The notes under the pieces: model-generated
Told to the model about the DNA's origin: nothing
Databases searched by the model: none
What the model saw: the letters and a program-made list of their open reading frames with translations, nothing else
In this document: piece after piece, positions 15,997 through 24,802 of the stretch
How the letters are laid out: every line of letters starts with the position of its first letter
Numbering within the stretch: position 1 is the first letter of the stretch
Origin: a virus
Length of the DNA: 33,717 nucleotides
Virus record (IMG/VR): IMGVR_UViG_3300027865_000635
Coordinates: 1 to 33,717 of that record
Direction: 5' to 3' (one strand)
Position numbers and translations under genes: made by a program

Positions 15997-17387
15997 GCCA
16001 GCACGTCGATCCTGGCCCGCGCTGCGTTGACCACGAATTTTACCGGTTCGCGTATCCTGAACCTAGGGGCCGGAGACCTGAACATGCCGCACCTATGCCA
16101 CCTGGGCCGGTAGCTGTAGTCACCAAGCCCCCCTAGCTCTATCTGCCTAGGAGTGTCGAATGTCCTGCCGCCGTCGTCGGAGAATGTCAGAGACACCTCA
16201 GGGCTCGCGCCGTAGGCCGAGGAATCGCCGTCTAGCCCAACCCCAGACTCAGCGTCGAGAAGGACCTCATGGACTGAAAGTCGCCTCTCTCCGGCAAACA
16301 GCGGAGGGAGGTCTATAAGGCGCTCAGGGACAACGCCGTTATCATCGAAAGTGTCTAGGTCTAGCTCGTACAGGTTGCCGTTAGCATAGTCCCCCACGAT
16401 CACCTTAAGCTCATAGCTAATGCCGAACTGGCCACGCCACCTTGGCTGCTGCCAGCTTGCGCGTTCCTGCCAGCGACCAGTAGTGGCGTCGAAAGATATA
16501 CTGAGATGCGAAAAATTAAGGACGTAGAACGAGTGTCCGCCCTGATTGTAAGTAAACGCCTCGCACGTGTTAACGTCATTCTGAGCCCTGACCAGCTCGT
16601 CAATGCCCTCGGTGGAGATTGGTATCGGATTGTATCCTTGAGACCTATACACCCTGAGGTCATCCCCAAGCCAGAACACTGAGTGTTGGGTCTTGGCGAT
16701 AGAGCCCGGAGAGATGCAACCGCGTTCGACGAAGCCGGACGGTGCCCTTCTGTAAGGGAACGCCGCATTGCCTGAGTTGTACCAAATCTCGATTGACTCC
16801 CTCCCCATGAGCCACAACTCGCGATGGTCGACGATACAACCCACTAGCTGGTCAGGGAGGGCGTCGGCGCTCGAGAAATCCAGGGCAGATATTGTCGTGA
16901 AGTCGTCAAGGGAGGTGATGAAGAACTTCTCGTCGCCCTCGGTCGTGAATATCCCATACCCATCAGCATAGGCCGCACCGTTCAAGTCACTCAGCGTGGC
17001 AATGTTCAGCAGTGATGTGCCGTCCCAGACATACAGAAGCGTAGTCGTAGCAATCGCGACCTGACTGAAGTTGGACGTCATCCTGACTGGCTGGCTGCCC
17101 TGAATGGACCCCAGGAGCACCGCAGTGCCGGATTTCTCGAACCGCCACAGTTCCTCCCCCTGGACCGCAAACAGGTGTGGCCCCTGCTTCGTAATCCCCC
17201 GGCAGGGCCCTGAGCCCCCGGTTCCGAACAGCTTCAGCCCCGGCAGAGGGTAGAGGGAGATCTCTGACTTGCTCTTCGGAGGGTTCTGCACGGCGTACAT
17301 GTTGACCAGACGCTGAGCGCTGGCTGGGAGGCTGCGGGACTGGTACGAGTGATCGGCTAGCGGTATGTCGATATAGTCGCCAGCCAT
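15993..17387 (-). CDS. P22 gp10-like packaged-DNA stabilisation protein
   Basis: A 464-residue protein, close to the 472 of P22 gp10, the tail hub that closes the portal after packaging. The start is diagnostic: IPLADHSYQSRSLPASAQRLVNMY, then LYPLPGLKLFGTGGSG. Later features are WLGDDLRVYRSQGYNPIPIST, RWQERAS and VSLTFSDDGGRTF, and a basic end with CGMFRSPAPRFRIREP. It directly follows the gp4-like gene with a TGATG overlap, the same order as in P22. Confidence 0.9.
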   Translation of the reverse strand: MAGDYIDIPLADHSYQSRSLPASAQRLVNMYAVQNPPKSKSEISLYPLPGLKLFGTGGSGPCRGITKQGPHLFAVQGEELWRFEKSGTAVLLGSIQGSQPVRMTSNFSQVAIATTTLLYVWDGTSLLNIATLSDLNGAAYADGYGIFTTEGDEKFFITSLDDFTTISALDFSSADALPDQLVGCIVDHRELWLMGRESIEIWYNSGNAAFPYRRAPSGFVERGCISPGSIAKTQHSVFWLGDDLRVYRSQGYNPIPISTEGIDELVRAQNDVNTCEAFTYNQGGHSFYVLNFSHLSISFDATTGRWQERASWQQPRWRGQFGISYELKVIVGDYANGNLYELDLDTFDDNGVVPERLIDLPPLFAGERRLSVHEVLLDAESGVGLDGDSSAYGASPEVSLTFSDDGGRTFDTPRQIELGGLGDYSYRPRWHRCGMFRSPAPRFRIREPVKFVVNAARARIDVLA

Positions 17388-17740
17388 CAGAAGAACTCTG
17401 GCGAGGTTCTGACGTTATGGTTGAAGCCTGCGACCTGCTTAGAGAGAGCCCTCTCCCCGGCGGACTGCCCGCTCTTGAGCTCCACGAAGCGAGCCCCCGT
17501 GTAACCAAATGACTGCGCGACATCGCCCGCGACGTAGTCCCGCAAGGGCACCTGCGCCCATTCCGGAACTGCCGAGATCGCGAACGGGACAAGCGCCTGC
17601 TTGCTTAGCGTCGAGTGCGCCGCGTCGATGGCCTCGTCGACCAGGGCCGCGTCAGCCGCCTGCGCTGATTGCCCGGAGCCAAGGACGCCCAAGTGCTGCA
17701 GGACTCTGTTTCGTAGCTCTGCTTTGGTAAGGGCTGCCAT
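17387..17740 (-). CDS. P22 gp4-like tail accessory / head-tail connector protein
   Basis: A 117-residue protein resembling the P22 gp4 family (about 166 residues), which binds the portal ring and starts tail assembly. Visible features are TKAELRNRVLQHLGVLG at the start, a helix with DAALVDEAIDAAHSTLS, then VPLRDYVAGDVAQSFGYTG and a C-terminal helix. It is shorter than P22 gp4, lacking part of the C-terminal extension. The adjacent gp10-like gene supports the call. Confidence 0.78.
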   Translation of the reverse strand: MAALTKAELRNRVLQHLGVLGSGQSAQAADAALVDEAIDAAHSTLSKQALVPFAISAVPEWAQVPLRDYVAGDVAQSFGYTGARFVELKSGQSAGERALSKQVAGFNHNVRTSPEFF

Positions 17741-17743
17741 CTG

Positions 17744-18304
17744 TCATCCTTGCTTCTTGCTTACCTGCTTCTTGGCCTTCTTACGAGATGGTCCCGGGAG
17801 GCTCTCGGGAAGCCGTGCCGCCCGGAGCTCAGCCTCTAGTTCGGCTATCCTCCCTGACTGAGCCTCGATTGTCGCAGTAGCATCGCCTCCGTCCGAGGAC
17901 TCTCCAGTTTCGGAGAAGCAGTCGAGCATTCTCAGGCGGAACGCGATGTCGACGTCACTGACCACGACCTCTTTACCTACGGGGAAATCAAGGGGGCGCC
18001 CATTCCTGGATTTCATCTTGAAGACATCCATTGGGGTCATTGTGACCTCTGGTACTCCTCCGAGGATGCGGGCGCCGCTACGGTCTTTAACGAAGGACCC
18101 GCTCTGCTCGTGCACCTGGTTTCCGCTAGTGTCAGTAACAGGAAAGCCATCGTCATCAAGGACGGCCACGAGGCGGCCGTTGCGCTTAAAGGTAGGCCTT
18201 GAGGCGCTGTCCATGGCCGATCCGTCATAGACGAAAACGCCTGGGCCTCGCTTAATATTGGCCTGACGCTGCTTCCGGTTATCGCCAGCAAAGTCGCTTC
18301 GCAT
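17744..18304 (-). CDS. Head-region protein of unknown role
   Basis: A 186-residue protein between capsid and neck genes. The N-terminal 60 residues are basic (NRKQRQANIKRGPGV), and the middle contains a beta-type segment (GRPLDFPVGKEVVVSDVDIAFRLRML). Residues 148-166 (ESQ-rich IAELEAELRAARL) form a short coiled coil before a Lys-rich tail (KKAKKQVSKKQG). It may be a head-completion or decoration protein by position. No family is recognised. There is a 74-base gap after the capsid stop without a clear terminator. Confidence 0.55.
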   Translation of the reverse strand: MRSDFAGDNRKQRQANIKRGPGVFVYDGSAMDSASRPTFKRNGRLVAVLDDDGFPVTDTSGNQVHEQSGSFVKDRSGARILGGVPEVTMTPMDVFKMKSRNGRPLDFPVGKEVVVSDVDIAFRLRMLDCFSETGESSDGGDATATIEAQSGRIAELEAELRAARLPESLPGPSRKKAKKQVSKKQG

Positions 18305-18378
18305 ATTCGTCCCATTCCTAGCAGGGCATCGTGCACGGCAATACCCTGAGTGTTAAAGCCACCGTGCCGGCTTATCTG

Positions 18379-19482
18379 TCAGTCGCCAACCGCCGACACG
18401 TAATTGGTCGCCTGGCCGTGCATGAAAGAGTTGTAGGTGAGCTTCTCACATCCACGAATCTCTCCAACAGCAACGCCCTTCCGGTTCGAATAGTCAAAAC
18501 GGTCAGTCTTCACCTGCAGGCGTTGAGCCCAGGCTAAACCTAGGGCCTGAGCGCCGCAGAAGAATGTCGCCGAGACGTCGATGCCTCCGGCCCCAACGCC
18601 CGAGATAAGCGCGCCGCCAGCTGCGACAGTACGGTCAAACTCAGGCACCTCGCGGCAGACAACGTTATCAACCATAATGTCTCCACTTGAGAATATCTGG
18701 TTCTTTTCGCCGCGGACATCAGCATTCTGAAGCACCGTCTCGAAATTGCCTGCGAGGTCACGGAAAGCAAGACTGCCCATAAGGTGGACGAATCGTTCCT
18801 TGCCCGCTCGGTTACCCTGGGTAATGACTGGCTTGATGTGTGGGTCGGCGAGTTGCGCTCGCCGCTTCATGAGGCGCACTATGTCCTGATGCATGTCGTC
18901 TGCCGTCCCGTCGACGGTAGCAAGGCCGGCCGAGTGGTCGCCCGTGGAGTTAGCCAGGGCGCCGCCGAACACGATGCGCTGATTCGCGCTGGTTGGATTG
19001 TTCTGTACCTCCCAGGCGTCTTTCTCCGCCTCCGTGGCAGAGGCGTAAGTGGTAAGTCCTCCGATAACGGGGGAGAGGAATCGAGCGATGAACAGGTCTC
19101 GGAGCTGCTCGTTATTCCAGGTCCGAAGCATCTGCCGAGCTGCGCCGAGGAGGTCAATCTTCGTCTTGATGCCCTCAAAGTTACCGAGGACAACACCGTG
19201 GCGCAGCTGATCGACTGTGACCTGGTGCGCATAGTTGCCCTGAACCTCTTCGTTTCCTTCCAGGGTATTATCCCCGGTGACGCCAGCGCCCTTGAGGCGG
19301 GTCAGGAAAGGGAAGGACAGGCGGTCGCCCGCTCTCTTGATAAGGTCCTCCTTCACATGGATGATAGAATCCTCATCAGCGCCCATAAGGTCACTGAGTG
19401 GGTTCATGCGTACGTACTCGTGAAACTCGTCGTCGGCCCATTGCTCGACTCTGTTCTCGCTGTGAACGGTGGTATCGGCCAT
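18379..19482 (-). CDS. Major capsid protein, DUF4043 (N4-gp56-like) family
   Basis: A 367-residue capsid subunit. Features of the DUF4043 capsid family are the early HSENRVEQWADDEFHEYVR region, FPFLTRLKGAGVTGDNTLEGNEE, TVDQLRHGVVLGNFE, a central segment with QGNRAGKERFVHLMG, and the late ALGLAWAQRLQVKTDRFDY and GCEKLTYN strands. It should have an HK97-type fold. This capsid family differs from the P22 coat protein, although the tail machine here is P22-like. The scaffold gene lies just upstream, as expected. Confidence 0.85.
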   Translation of the reverse strand: MADTTVHSENRVEQWADDEFHEYVRMNPLSDLMGADEDSIIHVKEDLIKRAGDRLSFPFLTRLKGAGVTGDNTLEGNEEVQGNYAHQVTVDQLRHGVVLGNFEGIKTKIDLLGAARQMLRTWNNEQLRDLFIARFLSPVIGGLTTYASATEAEKDAWEVQNNPTSANQRIVFGGALANSTGDHSAGLATVDGTADDMHQDIVRLMKRRAQLADPHIKPVITQGNRAGKERFVHLMGSLAFRDLAGNFETVLQNADVRGEKNQIFSSGDIMVDNVVCREVPEFDRTVAAGGALISGVGAGGIDVSATFFCGAQALGLAWAQRLQVKTDRFDYSNRKGVAVGEIRGCEKLTYNSFMHGQATNYVSAVGD

Positions 19483-19498
19483 CTCTAAACTCCGGCGG

Positions 19499-20287
19499 CT
19501 ATTCTCGCTTCAGTATCTCGCTCATAGAGCGAGGGCGGAATGCCTTTTGTGCTCTGGCGCCACTTCCGCGACTGCCTGCGTTTGATTTTGGTGGAGAAGC
19601 TCTTCTTCTGGGCTTGACCGGGGCGTCCTCGACGTCCTCGGATTCGCCATTCTCTAGAGCCTCGATTCTGGCCTTTAGGGCCGTGACTTCGTCGCTGTCT
19701 GCGCCAGAGGCCCGCTTGGCCTCTTGGTAAACAAGCCCCGCTGGGTCATCAGACTGTCTTACCTGAGCCATGAATAGAGGGTTCGCTTCGGCCGTCTTGA
19801 TGAATGGTTTAACGGTCTCATCGAAGTCGTCGTGCTTGCCTCTCGCGAGCATGGCCGACACCCTTAGTACCGTATTGAACTCTACATCCTGGACTACCTG
19901 CCGCACAGGATCGACCTGGGCCGCTATGTATTCCTCCGGCGTACCGTCGAAAAACTCGGGCTGCTTGACTGGGTCAGGCGTTGGTGCCTGGACCTGTAGC
20001 TGCACCCTTAGAGCCGCGTTCTCGGCCTCCATCTCCCGTCGCCGTCGCTTCTCGTCGTCGCGCTCCTTGCGGGTTGCGCGAACCGTACTGAGCAACTTCT
20101 CCGGGCCGCCTCCGTCATCCGGGTCATCCCCGTTGACAGCAGACTCATCATCAGGCTCGCTCCTTGCCTCTGCTTTGGCTGACTCAACTACGGTCTCATC
20201 GACTGGAGAATCACTCTCTAGTCCTGGATCGCTAATGTCATCATCTGGCTCTATGTCCCCTGCAAGCACTTCTTCTAAGCTTCTCAT
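19499..20287 (-). CDS. Capsid scaffolding protein
   Basis: A 262-residue protein with the usual scaffold composition. The N-terminal 60 residues are strongly acidic (DIEPDDDISDPG), followed by a long coiled coil (RATRKERDDEKRRRREMEAENAALR, roughly 88-116), helical middle regions, a short second coil (EVTALKARIEALE), and a basic C-terminus (KPRRRASPPKS, then RPRSMSEILKRE) that would bind the inside of the coat. It is the first gene of the late - strand block, next to the divergent promoter region. Confidence 0.8.
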   Translation of the reverse strand: MRSLEEVLAGDIEPDDDISDPGLESDSPVDETVVESAKAEARSEPDDESAVNGDDPDDGGGPEKLLSTVRATRKERDDEKRRRREMEAENAALRVQLQVQAPTPDPVKQPEFFDGTPEEYIAAQVDPVRQVVQDVEFNTVLRVSAMLARGKHDDFDETVKPFIKTAEANPLFMAQVRQSDDPAGLVYQEAKRASGADSDEVTALKARIEALENGESEDVEDAPVKPRRRASPPKSNAGSRGSGARAQKAFRPRSMSEILKRE

Positions 20288-20421
20288 TCATGTTCTCCGC
20301 ACCAGCATCTCGCCGGACCTGGACAATGAGCACGTCGCGTGCTTAATTGTCAACAAGTGTTGACAATGTTAACAGTCAGCGACAAAAACGCAAGCGTCGC
20401 TTGCAATTCTGAGGAACAGCA
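20288..20421. promoter_or_regulatory. Divergent promoter/operator region with perfect palindromes
   Basis: This 134-base gap separates the - strand scaffold/capsid block from the + strand portal block. Bases 20347-20366, TTGTCAACAAGTGTTGACAA, are a palindrome with 9-base arms and a 2-base centre, extended by one more pair. Each arm carries a TTGACA -35 box, one per strand, so the dyad may be both a twin -35 and an operator. The -10 boxes at 17-base spacing are poor. A second perfect dyad, GCAAGCGTCGCTTGC, lies at 20390-20404, 17 bases before the + strand ATG. Regulator and promoter activity are inferred. Confidence 0.6.
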
Positions 20422-21315
20422 ATGAAACATGCGATTCGGACAGCCCTCGTGCTGTTTGCAGTAACTACCTCCGCCCAATCACAGGCAGCCCAGGTCGATG
20501 CAGGCGACGTTCGGTGCAAGCAGCACGGGCCCTACTACGGACGAACTGACGGGATTTGTCACGAGGTTGGGACCAAGGGTCCAGTGCTCGTCATCAATGG
20601 CGGGGTTGAGTCCGCGCTACCTTCCACCACAATGCTGAACGTGCACGGCGAGTTCGTTGGTGACTTTACCATTCCTGATGTCGGCTCGGTCGACGGGCAG
20701 CAAGGGCCGTGGGTGTGTATCGACACAGCTCAATCCACCAGCTGCGCGCAAAAGGCTGACTTCGACGATGGTGCCAGTGAGATCATTCTCGATAACGGCA
20801 GCGAGGTTGGCGACATGACCCTCTACTGGGGTGACGAGTCAAACATCGACTCCGACAAAGGGGCGGTGTGCGTGTTCCGTCTGCAGTACCAGGTTGCGCC
20901 GGCGGCCGCAGATACTCTGTCATGGGGAATAGTGGGCGCACGCAACGCAATCATTCAGAGCAGCGCCAATAACGCGTTCTTTCACGTAGAGGGCGCCAAT
21001 AATAACCTCTTGATCTCGTCCGATGACACGTCAGCCGACGATGATGATAACGATACCGGCATCGACCTGGTGGCGGGCACCTTCTACGAGTTCATGGTGT
21101 CGATGAGCGCCATCCATGACGCTACCGCCATTGACGTGAGGTTCTTCTACCGTACCACCCTGGGTGGTGACTGGACACGACTGCTGTCGACCACTACCTT
21201 CGTATACGGCGCCGACATCGCCACTCAGCCATTCGTGCAGGTGGAGAAGACCTCCGGAACCACCGTCCCAGACCTCCTTGTTGACTACATCGATTGCTAC
21301 TGGGAGCGCAGCTGA
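20422..21315 (+). CDS. Exported protein with signal peptide, unknown
   Basis: A 297-residue protein. Residues 1-22 (MKHAIRTALVLFAVTTSAQSQA) are a signal peptide, cleaved probably before AQ. The mature protein has six or so Cys (VRCKQHG, GICHE, VCIDT, SCAQK, AVCVF, DCYWERS), an acidic DDDDNDTGID patch, and a beta-rich C-terminal half (FYEFMVSMS, IDVRFFYRTTLGGDW) that recalls laminin-G/ConA-like sandwiches. Function is unknown. It leads the + strand block with the portal, so it may be a host-surface or virion-associated protein. GAGGAA precedes the ATG. Confidence 0.65.
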   Translation: MKHAIRTALVLFAVTTSAQSQAAQVDAGDVRCKQHGPYYGRTDGICHEVGTKGPVLVINGGVESALPSTTMLNVHGEFVGDFTIPDVGSVDGQQGPWVCIDTAQSTSCAQKADFDDGASEIILDNGSEVGDMTLYWGDESNIDSDKGAVCVFRLQYQVAPAAADTLSWGIVGARNAIIQSSANNAFFHVEGANNNLLISSDDTSADDDDNDTGIDLVAGTFYEFMVSMSAIHDATAIDVRFFYRTTLGGDWTRLLSTTTFVYGADIATQPFVQVEKTSGTTVPDLLVDYIDCYWERS

Positions 21316-21536
21316 TGAGATGGGCGGCTACCGCTGCCTTGTTCCTCGCTTTTGCCGGATGCGCAAAGCTCGCGCCTCCTCCTATCGCGACCAGGGTGGC
21401 TGAGACCCCGATGGTCATCGAGGATGGTGACGGTTGCCGGTGCCTGGCGGACTCCAAGGGAGAGCACTCATGCGAATGCCCATCTGGGGCTGATTGCAAA
21501 ACGGACAGCCTGGGCGAATACGCCTGTCAGGAGTGA
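21315..21536 (+). CDS. Small Cys-rich lipoprotein
   Basis: A 73-residue protein starting at ATG 21315, overlapping the preceding stop as TGATG. The frame is open further back, but the signal sequence begins here. MRWAATAALFLAFAGC is a lipoprotein signal with lipobox AFAGC, giving a lipid-anchored Cys16. The mature part has six further Cys within 40 residues (CRCLAD, CECPSG, DCKTD, YAC), suggesting disulphide-linked EGF-like loops. Phage lipoproteins of this kind can act in lysis (o-spanin) or superinfection exclusion, and neither can be chosen from sequence. Confidence 0.65.
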   Translation: MRWAATAALFLAFAGCAKLAPPPIATRVAETPMVIEDGDGCRCLADSKGEHSCECPSGADCKTDSLGEYACQE

Positions 21537-21539
21537 GAT

Positions 21540-22415
21540 ATGACACAGTTGGACCCATCTCGATACAAGAGACTCACCCAGGGCGGCGTCACCTACGGGG
21601 TGTCTGACGGCCTTTACTGGGATGGTACAAACTCTCAGATCGTAGTTGTAATCAATGACTCTATCGTCTCTACGGTGGCCACGACCGGCGTCGACGACCT
21701 GCTGAGCAGCGAGGCCCAAGGTGACGTCATGAGGCGCGGGGCTTCGAGCTGGGAAAGGCACGCATCAGGTACTTCTGGCCAAATCCTGGTGGGCGACGGC
21801 ACTGATATAGCGTCCGTAGCCGTCACGGGGGCAACTCTTAGTTCAGCCGGAGCGCTATCTGCGGTACTCAGAGCCACCCTGGGCCAGGACGCCCTGGCCG
21901 ACTACACCATTCCTCTGACCGGGATGAGGGTTCACGATGCACCGTCGTCGTTCCTCCCCACCAGCGCATCCGCCGATGACATGGGCCTGATCGCTGGCAC
22001 ATTCGGCACCGACTCGGCCAACCTTCAGGGTGTCGACTTTGGAGGGGCTGCAACTGACGAGATGTGTCGGTTCCTGTTCAAGCTGCCGCCTGAATACGAT
22101 GCCGGTGAGACCATCACCGTGAGAGTGCACGCCGGTATGCTTACAACCGTGGCTGACGCTGCGACGACAGTCGACGCTGAGGTTCACCTGCATGACGGGG
22201 AGGGAGCCGTAGGGTCAGACCTGGTGGCTGCCTCCCCTGCCAGCATCAACAGCCTTACTCTCGGCGATAAGGATTTCACGGTAACCCCGACCGGGCTGGT
22301 GGCGGGAGATGAGCTAGACATAAGGCTGATCTTTGCAGGCTCAGACACGGGCAACCTGGGGGTCATGATACCAATCATCACAAAAGTCTCGGTACTCCTA
22401 GACATTAAGGGCTAG
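21540..22415 (+). CDS. Probable virion structural protein upstream of portal
   Basis: A 291-residue protein. The start (YKRLTQGGVTYGVSDGLYWDG) and the SSEAQGDVMRRGASSWER, GTSGQILVGDGTDIASVAVTGA segment are typical of phage fibre or structural proteins. The C-terminal 150 residues are a beta-sandwich-like domain (ETITVRVHAGML, TVDAEVHLHDGEG, GDELDIRLIFAG, VSVLLDIKG). It could be a head fibre or decoration protein. It is three bases from the portal gene and in the same operon. Confidence 0.65.
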   Translation: MTQLDPSRYKRLTQGGVTYGVSDGLYWDGTNSQIVVVINDSIVSTVATTGVDDLLSSEAQGDVMRRGASSWERHASGTSGQILVGDGTDIASVAVTGATLSSAGALSAVLRATLGQDALADYTIPLTGMRVHDAPSSFLPTSASADDMGLIAGTFGTDSANLQGVDFGGAATDEMCRFLFKLPPEYDAGETITVRVHAGMLTTVADAATTVDAEVHLHDGEGAVGSDLVAASPASINSLTLGDKDFTVTPTGLVAGDELDIRLIFAGSDTGNLGVMIPIITKVSVLLDIKG

Positions 22416-22418
22416 ACC

Positions 22419-24557
22419 ATGCCCCACAGGAACGAACCAGAAGACCCGGAAGTCATTGAGGTAGAGGTCAGGACGGTCGAACTGCCCAGCATCTCTACCC
22501 GCCAGGGCTGGTTCGAAGACTGGGAGGAAGCAACCGCGCCGGCCCAAAGGGAGGCAATGCTCGACAGGGACTACTATGACGGCAAGCAGTGGTCGCCAGA
22601 GGAGATTAAAGCCCTAAAGAAACGCCGTCAGCCTGTGGTCACCAAGAACCGCATAGCCAAGAAGGTCAACACGGTCATAGGCGAAGAGATACGCAAGCGC
22701 ATAGACCCTCAGGCTCGGGCCCGAACAGACCAGCACATCGACTCCGCGAGGGTTGCGACGGATGCGCTCAGGTACGTAGAGGAGCAGCAGAGATTCGACG
22801 ACGCCCGCACCTCGGTATTCAAGAACGTTCTAGTGGAGGGCTACGGGGGCGCTTTCAAGAACGTCGAGATTGACGAGGAGGACGAGTCTTCCGACCCGGT
22901 CCATACCTTGGACCACGTCCAATGGGACCGGCTGTTCTATGACCCAAAGAGCCGCGCGGCCAACTTCTCCGATGCCAAGTACATGGGGATGGTCTTGTGG
23001 ATGGATATCGACGACGCGATATCCGAGTACCCGGAAATGGCGAGGGAGCTAAAGGAGAACATAAATTCCGACAGGTCATCAAGCACTACCCGTACTACGG
23101 ACGATACGCCGCGCAATTGGTCTGACCATAGCGAGCGCCGGAGTCGCGTCAAGATAGTCGAGATGTACTTCAAGAACGGGGACGACTGGTACCGATCAGA
23201 TTTCACCGACGGGACAGACCTCAGGGATATCGAGCGCACCTATCTTCTGGACGAAAAGGGCCGCAATAGCGTGTGCCCGCTGGTTATGGCCAGCTGCTAC
23301 GTCGACAAGGAGGGCTTTCGCTACGGCGTAGTGCGGGCCCTCAGGAGTCCGCAGGACATACTGAACAAGTCAGCGTCCAAGGCGATGCACCTGGCGAATG
23401 TCTCGCGGGTGATTGCCGAGCGGGATGCTATCCTTGACACGAACAAGTTCCGCACGGAGCTAGCGCGCCCGGACGGCGTGGCCCTTGTCGAGAAAGGGCG
23501 CCTGGTGGACGGCACTATAAAAGTGCAGGACGGCGCCCAGCTTGCCCCGGCCCACATCACGATGATGCAGGTTGCGCAACAGGATATTGACGGAATTGGG
23601 CCGAGTTCATCCAATATCCCTGGGCTCCCAGAGTCAGCCAGCGGCCGAGCCTTGATCGCCAGACAGCAAGCAGCGAGTCTGGAGATGGGCCCAGCCTTCG
23701 ACGAGCTAAGGAAGTGGACGCGGCGCATATTTGAGATTGATTGGCTGTGCATTCGCCAGTTCTGGACCGAAGAGATGTGGCTCAGGGTCACCGATGATCG
23801 CAACCTCGATGGTTACAGGTTCGTCGGCATTAATCAGAGGATGACCAGAGCCCAGAGACTCCGCGAACTCATGGAGGCCGACCCGAAGCCAGAACTGAAC
23901 CATGCTCTGGAAACTGCAGCGGGTGAGTTCGCCCCAGTCGTGGCGGCCCAGGCCGGGCAACAGGCCCAAATCATTCAGGCGCAACAGCAACAACAGGCGC
24001 AGCTAATGCAGGCACAAGGGCTCCAACCACCGCAGTTCCAGCCACCTGAGCCACTAGAGCTGCTGGCTTCGCAAGAACTCATGCAGGACCAGGTCACGGT
24101 AAACCAAGTCGACAGAATGCTGGTGGATATCATTCTTGACGAAGGACCAGAGACTGCGGTCATTGAGCAAGAGGAGTTCGAAAAGATTGCCCAAATCATG
24201 CCGGCCATACTGCAGGTCAGGCCTGATATGGCGCCGCTGATAACCGAAACCCTCATACGCTTATCTCAGGTCAGGGACCGACAAGAGATACTCGAGTCGA
24301 TGAGGAAGCCGCCGGACGAGGAAGCTCAGCAGGCGCAGCAACAGGCGCAGCAACAACAACAAGCGCAGTTCCAGGCGCAGCTAGCCCAAATGCAGGCCCA
24401 AGTACAGGCGTTGCAGTCCCAGGCTGCGCTCAACCAGGCGAAAGCGCAACAAGCGCAAGCAGACGCTCAGGCGACTGTCGCTAAGACGCCGAGTGAGATA
24501 GAAGAAAACGAAGCCAGCGCCCGCAAGGATGCGGCAGCGGCTGGCGAGAAAATGTGA
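22419..24557 (+). CDS. Portal protein, P22-like
   Basis: A 712-residue portal subunit, near the 725 of P22 gp1. The ring through which DNA is packaged and ejected is recognised by REAMLDRDYYDGKQW, PVVTKNRIAKKVNTVIGEE, DALRYVEEQQRFDDARTSVFKN, a DRLFYDPKSR turn, RSPQDILNKSASKAMH, and a late PGLPESASGRALIARQQA followed by GPAFDEL. From about residue 505 it has long Gln/Ala-rich helices (QQQQQAQ runs), matching the barrel and coiled-coil extension of P22-type portals. It is encoded on the + strand, opposite to terminase and capsid. Confidence 0.9.
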   Translation: MPHRNEPEDPEVIEVEVRTVELPSISTRQGWFEDWEEATAPAQREAMLDRDYYDGKQWSPEEIKALKKRRQPVVTKNRIAKKVNTVIGEEIRKRIDPQARARTDQHIDSARVATDALRYVEEQQRFDDARTSVFKNVLVEGYGGAFKNVEIDEEDESSDPVHTLDHVQWDRLFYDPKSRAANFSDAKYMGMVLWMDIDDAISEYPEMARELKENINSDRSSSTTRTTDDTPRNWSDHSERRSRVKIVEMYFKNGDDWYRSDFTDGTDLRDIERTYLLDEKGRNSVCPLVMASCYVDKEGFRYGVVRALRSPQDILNKSASKAMHLANVSRVIAERDAILDTNKFRTELARPDGVALVEKGRLVDGTIKVQDGAQLAPAHITMMQVAQQDIDGIGPSSSNIPGLPESASGRALIARQQAASLEMGPAFDELRKWTRRIFEIDWLCIRQFWTEEMWLRVTDDRNLDGYRFVGINQRMTRAQRLRELMEADPKPELNHALETAAGEFAPVVAAQAGQQAQIIQAQQQQQAQLMQAQGLQPPQFQPPEPLELLASQELMQDQVTVNQVDRMLVDIILDEGPETAVIEQEEFEKIAQIMPAILQVRPDMAPLITETLIRLSQVRDRQEILESMRKPPDEEAQQAQQQAQQQQQAQFQAQLAQMQAQVQALQSQAALNQAKAQQAQADAQATVAKTPSEIEENEASARKDAAAAGEKM

Positions 24558-24565
24558 GGATTCCA

Positions 24566-24802
24566 ATGAGCGGTAGAAGAGAGAGAAAATTAGCAGAGAG
24601 AGAGTATGTCCGTGCCCGTAGGGCTGAGAGGCACGCTCGGGCGAAGCGAACCAGGGAGTGCTTATGCTATGCTGCCGGCGAACACAAGGCCTGCGGCGAA
24701 CATAAGCGTTGCGCGTGTCCTGCGTGCGACCACAAGCGCAGCCTCAAGGCCATTGTTCTGCCAGTAGTCGCTGATACGGTCACCATAGAGCCGTCCGAAT
24801 GA
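24566..24802 (+). CDS. Small basic, Cys-rich protein
   Basis: A 78-residue protein. The first 35 residues are Arg/Glu-rich and helical (RRERKLAEREYVRARRAERH). The middle contains CLCYAAGEHKACGEHKRCACPACDHKR, with seven Cys and three His that could bind zinc. ATG 24566 has GAGG at good distance. A GTG at 24554 overlapping the portal stop is an alternative start. No family is recognised. A nucleic-acid-binding role is possible but unproven. Confidence 0.6.
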   Translation: MSGRRERKLAEREYVRARRAERHARAKRTRECLCYAAGEHKACGEHKRCACPACDHKRSLKAIVLPVVADTVTIEPSE

